From JAFGGT01 sp036733165 (GTDB taxonomy: Archaea; Methanobacteriota_B; Thermococci; Methanofastidiosales; NM3): DNA of 64,000 nucleotides. The stretch's first letter is position 1. Each line of letters opens with the position of its first letter. The translations under genes and the position numbers were made by a program. A model generated the notes under the pieces. It saw only the letters and a list, made by a program, of their open reading frames with translations, did no database searches and was not told the origin of the DNA. The stretch lies in the NCBI GenBank assembly GCA_036733165.1, contig DAINBB010000006.1:4677-68676 (forward strand). Reading direction: 5' to 3'. Below, piece after piece: positions 17,175-26,505 of the stretch.

Positions 17175-17975
17175 CTATTCGAGCTCCTTCCTTATGAACT
17201 GCCTGTACGCCACGGCCAGCGCAGGGATCGCATATACCGCCATGATGATCAGCGCCGTCGCCACGGACGGATGGTAGTCGACCACCTTTATCGCCCCTGC
17301 GTCTATAATCGTTGTCTGCGGGAAGGGGACTGTAAGGATGTCCGTCACCACCGTGGACGCAGAGGTCACCAGGAACCACGCCTTCTCTCCCACCACGCTC
17401 AGTATCCCTCCCACCATCGGCAGGACAAGGAAGAACGCCGCGAACACCAACACGCTCGATGCAAGCGTTGAGCGAAGCGATGTGGAGATAAGGAACGTCA
17501 TGCACATCAATGTCATCAGGTACGCGACCGCCAACAGCATGGAGTAGACCATTCTTGACGGTACCGTCCCGTTGATCCCGAGGTCTATGACCCCCGCGAG
17601 GAGATAGTACAGGCATAGCACGCCTATCGACACGAGCAGGGCGGCCACGAACTTGCCGACGAATATGGTCCTTCTCCTGACGGGATTCGGATAGATGACA
17701 AAGGCTGTGCCTTTCTCGAAGTCATACACCACCGAATCGGCCCCGAACAGCGTGACGAGCAGGATGATTATTATGTCTATGAAGCTGGTGAAGAACTGTA
17801 TCATTTCCTTGGCGTCCGGATAGGACTCGCCCACGACCGGGGGCACTATCAAAACCGCGCCAACGAAGACGGCGATGATGCCCAGCATTATGTAGAGCTT
17901 CTTTCCTCTGAGGAACTTTAGCATCTCGTACCTCACTATCGTCGTGAGCTGTGAGAATCCTGAAACATCGCTCAT
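17175..17975 (-). CDS. ABC transporter permease (ABC-2 type)
   Basis: A 266-residue membrane protein with six predicted hydrophobic segments. The layout is ABC-2-like: a cytoplasmic N-terminus (VRYEMLKFLRGKKLY), a first TM, an extracytoplasmic loop, then KGTAFVIYPNPVRRRTIFVGKF, the usual coupling region before TM3. Its start overlaps the 3' end of the ATPase gene by four bases, so the pair make one exporter. The substrate is unknown. Confidence 0.75.
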   Translation of the reverse strand: MSDVSGFSQLTTIVRYEMLKFLRGKKLYIMLGIIAVFVGAVLIVPPVVGESYPDAKEMIQFFTSFIDIIIILLVTLFGADSVVYDFEKGTAFVIYPNPVRRRTIFVGKFVAALLVSIGVLCLYYLLAGVIDLGINGTVPSRMVYSMLLAVAYLMTLMCMTFLISTSLRSTLASSVLVFAAFFLVLPMVGGILSVVGEKAWFLVTSASTVVTDILTVPFPQTTIIDAGAIKVVDYHPSVATALIIMAVYAIPALAVAYRQFIRKELE

Positions 17976-18931
17976 TTTATCATCTCCATGTAGATGCTTT
18001 CAAGCGCCAGACCCTTCGGATTGAACGCAGTGAGAGGTATGCCCTGCGAGACCAACCATTTGAGAAGTTCGTTCCTGCACTCCTCCGTCTCTCCTACGAA
18101 GGCGATGCTGTATCTCCTTTCACCGGTCTTCTTGACATCCTGCACTGTTGACTTCACGTCCTTGGCGCACTCCTCGTATCCGCCTATCATCTTTATCTGT
18201 TCCTCCGTCAGGGGCGTCAGGGTCTCTATTTCGACCTCTTTCACAGTGAAGAACTTCTTTGAAAGGGCGTCGACAGTGTCATATGCCAGTATCTCGCCCT
18301 TGTTGATCAGGGCCACCCTGTCGGCGATTTGTTGCACCTCCGGCAAGAGGTGAGATGATAAGAATATCGTCTTTTTATGTCTGATGTCGTTGATCAGGTC
18401 CCTTATCTCCGCCATTCCCTTTGGATCCAGCCCAGAGGAAGGTTCGTCAAGTATTATGAGGTCCGGGTCGTGCAGCATTGCCTGTCCGAAACCCAGGCGC
18501 TGCTTCATGCCTTTTGAGAAGGACCCCACTCTCGTGTCTGCCCATTCGGAAAGCTTCACCATCTTGAGTATCTCTTCTATCCTGCCATCAAGGTCGTCCA
18601 CACCCCTTATCTTTCCGAGATACGTTAGGGTGTCTATGGGCGTTAGATAGGGATAGAAATCCGGGGTCTCCACAAGGCATCCGACGCTCCTTAGAGCGAC
18701 CTTCTTGTTCTTTGTCACATCGTTCCCGTCTATGTATGCGGTCCCGCTTGTCGGCCTTATCAGACCTGTGAGTATCTTGATAGTGGTGCTCTTCCCGGCA
18801 CCGTTGGGTCCGAGGAATCCGACACAGTCGCCCCTCTCTATGTCAAGAGATATGCCTTTGAGCGCTAGTATCTTGAAGGTATACCTCTTTGTGAGATTCT
18901 CTATCTTGATCATTGGATCCATATGAATCAT
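17972..18931 (-). CDS. ABC transporter ATP-binding protein
   Basis: A 319-residue ATPase of the multidrug/lipid exporter type. Walker A is GPNGAGKSTT, signature SFSKGMKQRLGFGQ, Walker B LIILDEPSSGLDP and the switch His in FLSSHLLPE. The last 90 residues form the accessory C-terminal domain seen in such ATPases. Several in-frame ATGs exist; the one at 18931 lies about 27 bases after a TATA box (aaatatata) and is preferred for a leaderless message. It is coupled to the permease gene. Confidence 0.83.
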   Translation of the reverse strand: MIHMDPMIKIENLTKRYTFKILALKGISLDIERGDCVGFLGPNGAGKSTTIKILTGLIRPTSGTAYIDGNDVTKNKKVALRSVGCLVETPDFYPYLTPIDTLTYLGKIRGVDDLDGRIEEILKMVKLSEWADTRVGSFSKGMKQRLGFGQAMLHDPDLIILDEPSSGLDPKGMAEIRDLINDIRHKKTIFLSSHLLPEVQQIADRVALINKGEILAYDTVDALSKKFFTVKEVEIETLTPLTEEQIKMIGGYEECAKDVKSTVQDVKKTGERRYSIAFVGETEECRNELLKWLVSQGIPLTAFNPKGLALESIYMEMIK

Positions 18932-19030
18932 AGACCTGTAGGTTGGCATGGTTATATATTTTTGCTCTGTTATCGATTAATATATAATGGCAACCCCTTA
19001 TGTCATTTATCCACAAAGGAAAAAAGAGAA

Positions 19031-19633
19031 ATGTCAAAAATGAACATTAAAGACGAATTGGAGTCATTGGAAAAGACACAAAACGATTTACGGTTCAATG
19101 ACATCGACATTGACCCAGAGACAATAAGGGCGATAATGATCAACGAAGTTGTGTCCCTCGACACTAGACAGGACTTTTATGGGGGAGATGGAGCCGACTA
19201 CCTAAAAACGACAATACCTCTTTTCCAGAGAGCTGGCCTGCAAGTATCGTCGATCCAGGACATAACGGATATGGGTGTTTACATTACCAACGCCGTCAAA
19301 ATTCCAAAGTCCGAATATGCTGTGGAGAGAAGTAGCATTGAGGTGAGCTTGCCCTTTCTTGAAAAGGAGTTGGCCCTGTTTCCTAATGTCATGGTGATAA
19401 TGCTGATGGGGGATGTTGCAAAGAAGTCCTTTAACATGATGGCGAGAAAAACGCTTAAGAAAAACATCGTCCCGTCCACATCGACATACAAATTGAGAAA
19501 TAGTGAGATTTACTATGGAAAGGTCAGAATTCTGCCTTCCTACATCATGACGGGCAAGAACATACTGATCGAAAAATCAAAGTTTGAGATGGCCGCCGAG
19601 GACATAGCCACCATGGCGGAATTGATCAAGTGA
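19031..19633 (+). CDS. Uracil-DNA-glycosylase-superfamily-like protein
   Basis: A 200-residue protein. The pattern MINEVVSLDTRQDFYGG, FPNVMVIMLMGDVAKKSFN and ILPSYIMTGKN recalls the order of the UDG superfamily (motif A loop, a hydrophobic strand ending in GDVA, and a late motif). The catalytic residues are not canonical, so glycosylase activity is uncertain. The start is ATG at 19031 after AAAGGA; a longer frame from 18923 runs back over the promoters and is rejected. It is divergent from the ABC exporter genes. Confidence 0.5.
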   Translation: MSKMNIKDELESLEKTQNDLRFNDIDIDPETIRAIMINEVVSLDTRQDFYGGDGADYLKTTIPLFQRAGLQVSSIQDITDMGVYITNAVKIPKSEYAVERSSIEVSLPFLEKELALFPNVMVIMLMGDVAKKSFNMMARKTLKKNIVPSTSTYKLRNSEIYYGKVRILPSYIMTGKNILIEKSKFEMAAEDIATMAELIK

Positions 19634-19795
19634 CCATACATAGATTGAAAGGACTGTTCATGGGCCCGTCCAGACAATACCGATAAGGGCATGAATTGGT
19701 TTTTTATATGACATTCAATCAAAACCATGCGGCCTTGCCCGCAAAATATTGGTTTCTCGCGATATTTTATTAATATATACAGCCTGTAATATATG

Positions 19796-20212
19796 ATGAG
19801 AAGTGAACTGATCGCCCCATGCGGGATGAACTGCAACATATGCAAGTATTATTATCGGAAAAAGATGCAGTGCCCGGGATGCAGAGCGGAAGACGAGAAA
19901 AAACTGGAGGGCTGCCGGAATTGCATCGTCATAAACTGCGAGGAACTCAAGAAAAACGATTCTGAATTCTGCTTTGATTGCCCTAAGCTTCCTTGCAGAA
20001 GGATAAAGGCCCTGGATAAGAGATACAGCACCAAATACCATATGAGCATGCTTGAGAATCTTAGATGCATCAAGGAAGAGGGCATGGATTCCTTCTTGAA
20101 GAAGGAAGAACAGAAATGGAAGTGTCCGCGCTGTGGCGGGATCGTGACCTGCCACGGTGGCAAGTGCCTGCAGTGCGGCTTTGAGAAGTTTTCAAATCCG
20201 GTGACACCCTGA
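19796..20212 (+). CDS. DUF3795 cysteine-rich protein
   Basis: A 138-residue protein with the DUF3795 opening APCGMNCNICKYY followed by CPGCR, CRNC, FCFDCPKLPCRRIKALDKRY. It ends with a zinc ribbon CPRCGG...CLQCG. The family is common in methanogens and anaerobes; its function is unknown and metal binding is probable. Two adjacent ATGs (19793, 19796) lie about 25 bases downstream of the TATA element ttaatatatac, so transcription and translation start nearly coincide. Confidence 0.75.
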   Translation: MRSELIAPCGMNCNICKYYYRKKMQCPGCRAEDEKKLEGCRNCIVINCEELKKNDSEFCFDCPKLPCRRIKALDKRYSTKYHMSMLENLRCIKEEGMDSFLKKEEQKWKCPRCGGIVTCHGGKCLQCGFEKFSNPVTP

Positions 20213-20580
20213 TCCTATTGTGGGGAAAGAAGGGCCTGAGGGCAGTGGAGGGATGCTTGGCCCCGATTTATGAGCATAAATATCAATGATTAGAAAATAT
20301 TTATTCGATAAAATACATATACAACGTTTTTTAATCATAATATTTGATAATATTGTTTAGATTTCTGATTCACCTTACTGTTGCTCTCTAGGAAATCCGT
20401 TTTATAGAGAGTATTGATATGCAATATTGGTGATATAATTGAAAAACAGAAACTTACCATTCCCAATACTCCTCAAGAGGGGGATAATGCATACCAACGC
20501 GCCCGCAAATGAAAGGGACGTAGTCATGAGGGCGGTGTTCGGTGGATAAGATTTAATACAGGACCGATAGTTGTAGATAC
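20213..20580. other. A+T-rich region upstream of cdc6, candidate replication origin
   Basis: There are 368 bases without a gene. The middle (about 20270-20360) is very A+T-rich, flanked by more balanced sequence, as expected for an unwinding element. Archaeal origins often lie directly upstream of orc1/cdc6. I could not identify a convincing set of ORB repeats by eye. A TATA element (tttaataca) near 20552 is about 27 bases before the cdc6 ATG. Confidence 0.35.
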
Positions 20581-21705
20581 ATGGACATCAAGGATATGCT
20601 AATGTCTGACGAGACGCTGTTTCGGGACGAGCAGGTCTTCAATCCGAACTATCTCCCGGACACCCTTCTCTTCAGGGACCGGGAGCTTCAGTCATTGGTG
20701 GCCTTGATGAAACCTGGCATCAGGGGAGGGAAGCCCCACAACACCCTGGTCATCGGACCTCCTGGGACAGGGAAGACAACCACCATACATTTCCTTTTCG
20801 ATGAGATAGAGAGCGTCTCTGACAAGATGGTGACCGTCCATATAAACTGCAAGCTCTCAAACACGAAGTTCTCCGTCATGTCCGACATCCACAAGAGGAT
20901 ATTCGGTTACCGTCCACCAGATACCGGCGTTCCATACAAGAACATCTACGAGAAGGTCATGACGAGCCTGGATCGCAAGGACCAAAGCCTTCTCGTCGCG
21001 CTCGACGATATCGATTTTCTCTTCGAGCAGAAGTATGCGAACGACATCATGTACGACATATTGCGCGCATACGAGCACTTTCCAAATGTCAGGACAGGCG
21101 TGGTGGCCATGCTCTCCAAGGACGACTTCAGGGAGGTGCTCGCCACAAAGCTGTACAGCATATTCATGCCTCAGGAGGTGGCGTTCCCGCCCTACTCTAT
21201 GCATGAGACGTACGAGATCCTCAAGACGAGGGCCCATGCCGGATTCTTCCCGAATGTGATATCCGACGAGCTGGTGGAGCACGTGGCCGAGTACACCACA
21301 AGGCACGGCGACCTCAGGGTGGGGATATCCCTGCTCTCGTCGAGCGGCCTCATAGCAGAGTCCAAGGCGAAGAGGAAGATAGAGCTTGAGGACATAGAGG
21401 AGGCGTATGAGAAGAAGGCGAGATTCGTCACGCTTGAGGAAAAGCTCTCGGTCCTCTCGGATGCGGAGCTCAAGCTTTTGAGGGAGATAGCGTTAGATGG
21501 CGGGATAAGGTCCGGCAAGCTCTACGACAGGACAAGGACGGTACTGAACAAGAAGACGTTCTCCCAGGCCCTCAACAAGCTGGAGACATACGGGCTAATA
21601 GACAGCAAGTTCGTCACTGTCGGGAGGGGCAGGACTAGGTCATTCTACTCAAAGTTCCCGGAAGACGACATGCTGCTTACAATAGACGAGATATCTAAAC
21701 GTTGA
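20581..21705 (+). CDS. cdc6: Orc1/Cdc6 replication initiator
   Basis: A 374-residue AAA+ initiator. Motifs are Walker A GPPGTGKTTT, Walker B LLVALDDIDFLF, sensor region RTGVVAMLSKDD and the arginine-bearing lid HGDLRVGISLL. A C-terminal winged helix (residues about 300-365) contains the recognition helix KTFSQALNKLETYGLI and the wing VGRGRTRSF. It binds origin DNA and loads MCM. The ATG is leaderless relative to a TATA box. The 3' end overlaps a small convergent gene by 11 bases. Confidence 0.93.
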   Translation: MDIKDMLMSDETLFRDEQVFNPNYLPDTLLFRDRELQSLVALMKPGIRGGKPHNTLVIGPPGTGKTTTIHFLFDEIESVSDKMVTVHINCKLSNTKFSVMSDIHKRIFGYRPPDTGVPYKNIYEKVMTSLDRKDQSLLVALDDIDFLFEQKYANDIMYDILRAYEHFPNVRTGVVAMLSKDDFREVLATKLYSIFMPQEVAFPPYSMHETYEILKTRAHAGFFPNVISDELVEHVAEYTTRHGDLRVGISLLSSSGLIAESKAKRKIELEDIEEAYEKKARFVTLEEKLSVLSDAELKLLREIALDGGIRSGKLYDRTRTVLNKKTFSQALNKLETYGLIDSKFVTVGRGRTRSFYSKFPEDDMLLTIDEISKR

Positions 21706-21913
21706 AGAACTCGTTTTCCTTCGATTCGGGAGTTTCCGGTCTGGCCCCCTCAAATATCTTTTCAAGGTCGATGTCGTTTTCCGACTTCAGGATGGGCTTT
21801 GCCTCCATCTTCCATAGATAGAGTTCCTTGGCCTTGGCGATCAAGGTATCCAGATTTTCAAGCCCTGAAAGCTCGATATCGCCTATCTTCACGAAATTCC
21901 CGTTAATTGGCAT
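21695..21913 (-). CDS. Small conserved-looking protein, function unknown
   Basis: A 72-residue protein rich in charged residues (GDIELSGLENLDTLIAKAKELYLWKMEAKPIL). It has no recognised domain and no membrane segment. A TATA-like element (aaaaatata) about 20-25 bases before its ATG supports it as a real leaderless gene. It overlaps the end of cdc6 by 11 bases in convergent orientation. Confidence 0.5.
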   Translation of the reverse strand: MPINGNFVKIGDIELSGLENLDTLIAKAKELYLWKMEAKPILKSENDIDLEKIFEGARPETPESKENEFFNV

Positions 21914-22002
21914 ATTATTGAGTATATTTTTACATAAATAAACTTATTGGAAAAACTCCGGCCCTTTAAAAAAATATTTATTTTGATATTGTAAATAGGT
22001 CC

Positions 22003-23592
22003 ATGAGAAAAACAAAACTTCTGTCAATTGTTTTCATTTTGATCATTTCTCTACCGTTCTTGCAAGCAGACTCTGAGGATGATATGGAGATTACACCAGA
22101 GATCGTCACGGCCCATGGCGTACTTGCCTGCAACGAAATTAATGGTGTCCAAGGAGAATGCGCCATCATATACTTTGAGTTCTATAATGTCGGACAGCTT
22201 GTAGAGGGGCATGGCGACGTGAAGGTAGAGGTAAAATGGGAAGAAAGAGATACGCCTTACGGCCGGACCTTTGTAGGGAGATATTTCACAGGTGGTCCAA
22301 ACGGAACCATATACTTCACCATGGACGGCGTGGAGATGTCAGTGCAGGTGGTCAATGGCACAACGATAACGGGCCTCCCCAATGACATACCTATTGATAA
22401 CCCAGGCGCCTTTGGCGAATGGGAGGCTGTCGAGATGAACGTGAGCGTATCGGCACCGGAGAGGATAGATAAATTCTGTATCAATCAGGGGCTCAGGTAC
22501 ATATTGACCATAGAGGCAACGGGATATCCCGGTCCCATTATCGAGATAACCGGCGCGGATGTGATTGACATAGGCGGTGATCAGTACCAAGTAGATGTGT
22601 GCGACTCACCTGAGACAATAATAGACATTAAGGCCAGCAACGGCATGAACACCGTAACCGAGAGCATCATACTTCCTACGTCCTGCACACCAGAGGCATC
22701 TCTGATGCTGCTGGAAGGCCCAACCCTCAAGGATGATAATTATGAATATGTGGTACAGGCAACGGTCAAGGGATATCCGATACCCACAATGGAATGGACG
22801 AACGCCACACCACTGGACGAGATGGACACTACGGTGACCGTCAGGGTGCCTTCGGGGGAGTGGCTCTACAACTTTCCGACAGTATATCTCAAGGCCGTTA
22901 ACAGCGAGGGCGAGGCTCATGCTTCATTGAAGCTGCCGATATCAAGCCTTATCAAGGATACCGGCGCGGGATTCTCAGAGGTCTCTGGTCAGGTCATGAT
23001 ATGTAGGGCCGGCAACGATCCAGAGGAGGACGACTCTTGGGAAATGGTGGACCTCTATACGACAATACCAGAGCAGTCCTTCATCAGGACAGGGGAAGGC
23101 AGTGAGGCATGGATCGGCATGTCGGACATGACATCGTTCCATTTGAAACCTGACACGACGATCCTGATTTCAAAACGCACTGAGCAAGAGAGCAAGCTAA
23201 AGCTCGTTGCGGGAAATATTTGGATAAACTTCAAAGCGATGATGAGGGGCGAGGACCTGCAGATAGAATACAATCAGGCGGTAGCTGGGATAAAGGGAAC
23301 AACATTCGAATGCATCGAGACGGGCGAGGAATCCATACTCATGGTATATGACGGCTCTGTCGAGTTCACCTCAACCGCCACGGGCGAGACTGTAATGGTC
23401 GATGCCGGATACATGCTCAGCGCAACATCCGAAGGCCTCGGGCCCCTTGAGGAGATAGAACAAGAGGATAATACAAACATCCCCAATGACAACGGGAGCG
23501 ATGGCTCGTCATCATTTCCAATGATGTATGTTGCAATAGTCATAGTCGTGGTAGTGATAGTGGTGGCCATAATGGCAACGAGGAAGAAGTAG
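22003..23592 (+). CDS. Secreted, membrane-anchored protein with a FecR domain
   Basis: A 529-residue surface protein. A signal peptide (residues 1-22, KTKLLSIVFILIISLPF) is followed by beta-rich extracellular modules containing repeated proline/glycine turns. A FecR-like domain lies at about residues 340-470, with GEGSEAWIGM, LKLVAGNIWINF, AVAGIKGTTFE and VYDGSVEF. An acidic, Asn/Ser-rich linker precedes one C-terminal TM ending in RKK. The protein is thus fixed to the cell surface. The FecR fold here is probably a binding module rather than the iron-signalling protein of bacteria. The ATG follows TATA-like sequence. Confidence 0.7.
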   Translation: MRKTKLLSIVFILIISLPFLQADSEDDMEITPEIVTAHGVLACNEINGVQGECAIIYFEFYNVGQLVEGHGDVKVEVKWEERDTPYGRTFVGRYFTGGPNGTIYFTMDGVEMSVQVVNGTTITGLPNDIPIDNPGAFGEWEAVEMNVSVSAPERIDKFCINQGLRYILTIEATGYPGPIIEITGADVIDIGGDQYQVDVCDSPETIIDIKASNGMNTVTESIILPTSCTPEASLMLLEGPTLKDDNYEYVVQATVKGYPIPTMEWTNATPLDEMDTTVTVRVPSGEWLYNFPTVYLKAVNSEGEAHASLKLPISSLIKDTGAGFSEVSGQVMICRAGNDPEEDDSWEMVDLYTTIPEQSFIRTGEGSEAWIGMSDMTSFHLKPDTTILISKRTEQESKLKLVAGNIWINFKAMMRGEDLQIEYNQAVAGIKGTTFECIETGEESILMVYDGSVEFTSTATGETVMVDAGYMLSATSEGLGPLEEIEQEDNTNIPNDNGSDGSSSFPMMYVAIVIVVVVIVVAIMATRKK

Positions 23593-23599
23593 GAAATAT

Positions 23600-24244
23600 C
23601 TATTTGTGGGATATGATATGCTTAGCCAGCTCCAGTATGTCGTCGAAGGCCTCGTCGGCGGCATCGACAAGCTCCTGGTGCTTTGAATTTAGGGCATATT
23701 TTCCCCCCACACCCTCGAACATCGAGATATCGTACTTGGTGTCACCGACACAGGCGACCTGGTCGAGGGGCACGCCATCCGCCTCCGCTATCCTCATCAC
23801 GACCTCGTGCTTGTTGTTGGGTTCCACGACAAGCGTGCCATTGCCGTTGAGGTATCCCTCTTCATCGGCATTGAGGGCATTGGCGAAGACCCCGTCCACG
23901 CCAAGTTCCCTGCCAATCCTATCGGCTAGGACATCTATGCCTGATGAGACGATATACACCTTCATGCCGTTGGACTTGAGGAGCGATACGGCCTCCTTGC
24001 TATCGGGCGGTGGGGAACATGATGAAAAGGCATCCTCGATGTCGGCGATGGTGGGCCTCCTGTGGAGCCAGAGGGCGATGTCGTCCTCCATCCACTTCAG
24101 ATAGTCTATCCTGCCTGAAAAGAATGCCTCAGTGTTCCTTTCGACCTCGTCTTGGGACGCCCCGAAGTACCTGTGCAGGGTCCTCCAGGACGATATGCTC
24201 TCTATTAGGGTCCCGTCTAGGTCGAACATGACGAGCTTGAACAT
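23600..24244 (-). CDS. HAD-superfamily phosphatase, SerB-like
   Basis: A 214-residue hydrolase. The HAD motifs are FDLDGTLIES (motif I), VSSGID (motif II) and a late GDTKYDISMFE (motif IV), with Lys in NNKHEVV as motif III. The order and size match phosphoserine phosphatase-like HAD proteins. It lies 10 bases after kbl on the same strand, so a link to serine/glycine/threonine metabolism is plausible. An in-frame GTG at 24250 is an alternative start. Confidence 0.7.
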   Translation of the reverse strand: MFKLVMFDLDGTLIESISSWRTLHRYFGASQDEVERNTEAFFSGRIDYLKWMEDDIALWLHRRPTIADIEDAFSSCSPPPDSKEAVSLLKSNGMKVYIVSSGIDVLADRIGRELGVDGVFANALNADEEGYLNGNGTLVVEPNNKHEVVMRIAEADGVPLDQVACVGDTKYDISMFEGVGGKYALNSKHQELVDAADEAFDDILELAKHIISHK

Positions 24245-24254
24245 GTCCACACTT

Positions 24255-25442
24255 CTATATCAGGGATACGGACCTGCCGACCTTCTCGAACGCCCTCAGG
24301 GCGTCGTCAAGGTCCTCCCTCGTGAGCCCCGCGTTCATGATGGTCCTTATCCTGGCCTTGCCCTGGGCCACCATCGGGAACACTATCGGCAGCGCGAAGA
24401 CACCATTTTCGTACAGTCCTTCCGAGACTGCCTTTGCCGTGCTGGACTCGCCGCACATGACGGGTGTTATCGGAGTGACAGAGTCTCCCGTGTCGAATCC
24501 CATCGACTGGAGCTCCTTTTTGAAATACTTGGTGTTGTCCCACAGATTCCTGTGATGTTCCGGCTCGCTGTCAAGGACATTGAGGGCCGCCAATTGGGCG
24601 GCGGCGACTCCCGGCGGGTGGGAACCGCTGAGAAGCCATGTCCTGGACTTGTTCAGTGCATAGTTGACAAGGTCCCTGCTCCCCGCGATCAGGCCGCCGA
24701 CCACGCCGTAGGCCTTCGAGAAGGTGCCGACCTCCACATCGATCTTTCCCTCTATGCCGAAGTGCACTGAGATCCCTTCCCCGTGGGGTCCAAGCACGCC
24801 TTCGCCATGGGCGTCGTCGATGTAGGACATGGCACCGAACTCGTCGCAGAGCTTGGCTATCTCGTCCGCCTTGGCGACATCGCCGTCCATCGAGAAGACG
24901 CCGTCCGTGATGACGAGTATGCGCCTGTATCCCTTCTTGTCGCTCTCGACGAGCTGGTCCTCTAGCTGTCCGATGTCCTGATGTTCATAGATGCCCCTGT
25001 CCGCCCTGCAAAGGCGGATGCCGTCGATGATACTCCCATGATTCAATGAGTCTGAGATTATGATGTCTCCCTTGTCCGCCAGCTGGGGTATGAGCCCCGA
25101 GTTCGTGGCGAACCCCGTCTGGTATACAAGGGCGGCATCTGCCTTCTTGAACTCGGCGAGCTTCTTCTCCACTTCCATGTGGACTTCCATGTTCCCTGCG
25201 ATCGGCCTGACAGAACCTGAACCCGCGCCATACTTCCTTGTGGCCTCAACGGAGGCCTCTATGATCCTAGGATGATTTGAAAGGTTCAGATAGTTGTTGG
25301 AGCAAAGCATTATCACTGGCCTGCCATCGACTACCGTCCTTGGCGCAGAGGGCCCCTCCAGGGTCCTCAATCTCCAGTCAAGGTTGTTCTCCCTCAACTC
25401 CTCATACTCCTCTCTTAAAAATGCAGTTGGGTCTCTTTTCAT
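24255..25442 (-). CDS. kbl: Glycine C-acetyltransferase (2-amino-3-ketobutyrate CoA ligase)
   Basis: A 395-residue PLP enzyme of the alpha-oxoamine synthase family. Recognisable are CSNNYLNLSNHP, GSGSVRPIAGNMEVHMEVEKKLA, DDAHGEGVLGPHGEG and the PLP-lysine region GTFSKAYGVVGG. It splits 2-amino-3-oxobutyrate with CoA into glycine and acetyl-CoA. Directly upstream is tdh, which makes that substrate from threonine, so the assignment is firm. The ATG follows GAGGTG. Confidence 0.94.
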   Translation of the reverse strand: MKRDPTAFLREEYEELRENNLDWRLRTLEGPSAPRTVVDGRPVIMLCSNNYLNLSNHPRIIEASVEATRKYGAGSGSVRPIAGNMEVHMEVEKKLAEFKKADAALVYQTGFATNSGLIPQLADKGDIIISDSLNHGSIIDGIRLCRADRGIYEHQDIGQLEDQLVESDKKGYRRILVITDGVFSMDGDVAKADEIAKLCDEFGAMSYIDDAHGEGVLGPHGEGISVHFGIEGKIDVEVGTFSKAYGVVGGLIAGSRDLVNYALNKSRTWLLSGSHPPGVAAAQLAALNVLDSEPEHHRNLWDNTKYFKKELQSMGFDTGDSVTPITPVMCGESSTAKAVSEGLYENGVFALPIVFPMVAQGKARIRTIMNAGLTREDLDDALRAFEKVGRSVSLI

Positions 25443-25451
25443 GAATACACC

Positions 25452-26483
25452 TCAAAGTTCAATCAGGATTTTTCCAGAATTTCCCCCGACCATGGTCTCC
25501 ATGCCCTTAAGGAAATCGTCGAACTTAAATTTATGCGTTATGATGGGATCGAGATTCAACTTACCGGACCTCAGGAGCCCGGTCGTCTGTATCCAGGTGT
25601 CCCAGATCCTCCTTCCATATATGCCGTGGATGTTGAGGCACTTGAATATGACATTGTCATTGAGGTCCACAGTGACCGGGTCGTTGAATATTCCCAGAAG
25701 GGAAAGGGTCCCGCCCTTCCTGGCTATCTTCATCCCCGTAAGGACGGCGTTTGGATTTCCCGTTATCTCGAACACGGCGTCCATGCCGACCCCGTTGGTC
25801 AGGTCCTTCGTGATCTTTTCAACATCGTCTCCTCTCCTGAGCACGACATCGGCGCCGACCTTTTTGGCAAGGTCCATCCTGTACTGATTCTTGTGACCAA
25901 CGGCAACGACCTGGGCGGCACCTGCCGCCTTTGCGACCGCAATGGCCATAAGGCCTATGGGGCCACATCCGAGCACCGCGATGTTCTTTCCGGTCACGTC
26001 GGCGGAGAAGACGGTATGCACCGCGTTCCCAAGAGGGTCCTGCAAGGAGAGGTACTCCTTTGGTATCTCCGGGTCGTTTACCCATAGATTTTGCGCAGGG
26101 AGCGACTGATACTCACAAAATACGCCCGGGGTGTTGAAACCGAACGCCTTGAGATTCTCGCATATGTGCTCGTTTCCCAATCTGCATTGTTGGCAGTGGC
26201 CACAATATATATGGCATTCCCCGGAGACCGAGTCTCCCTCGCGCAGGTAATCGATGTTCTTTCCAACCTCTACCACGGTGCCTGCGAACTCGTGACCGTA
26301 GATGAGCGGTGGCTTTATGGCATTGCTTGCCCATTTGTCCCAATTGTAGATGTGCACATCGGTACCGCATATGGAAACGACGTCCATCTTTACCAAGGCG
26401 TCGTTAGGACCGCATTTGGGCATCTCGACATCTCGTATCTCGGTGCCCCCGCGTTCTGGACTGACCTTCACTACAGCTTTCAT
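25452..26483 (-). CDS. tdh: L-threonine 3-dehydrogenase
   Basis: A 343-residue zinc-dependent medium-chain dehydrogenase. The catalytic-zinc Cys and His are in SICGTDVHIYNWDKW and YGHEFAGTV. The structural-zinc cysteines are in CGHCQQCRLGNEHIC, and the NAD fold is VLGCGPIGLMA. It oxidises threonine to 2-amino-3-oxobutyrate. It is first of a tdh-kbl-HAD operon, with a TATA-like element (cttaaataa) about 30 bases upstream. Confidence 0.94.
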   Translation of the reverse strand: MKAVVKVSPERGGTEIRDVEMPKCGPNDALVKMDVVSICGTDVHIYNWDKWASNAIKPPLIYGHEFAGTVVEVGKNIDYLREGDSVSGECHIYCGHCQQCRLGNEHICENLKAFGFNTPGVFCEYQSLPAQNLWVNDPEIPKEYLSLQDPLGNAVHTVFSADVTGKNIAVLGCGPIGLMAIAVAKAAGAAQVVAVGHKNQYRMDLAKKVGADVVLRRGDDVEKITKDLTNGVGMDAVFEITGNPNAVLTGMKIARKGGTLSLLGIFNDPVTVDLNDNVIFKCLNIHGIYGRRIWDTWIQTTGLLRSGKLNLDPIITHKFKFDDFLKGMETMVGGNSGKILIEL

Positions 26484-26505
26484 ATTAATGAGAACAATTT
26501 GTTCA

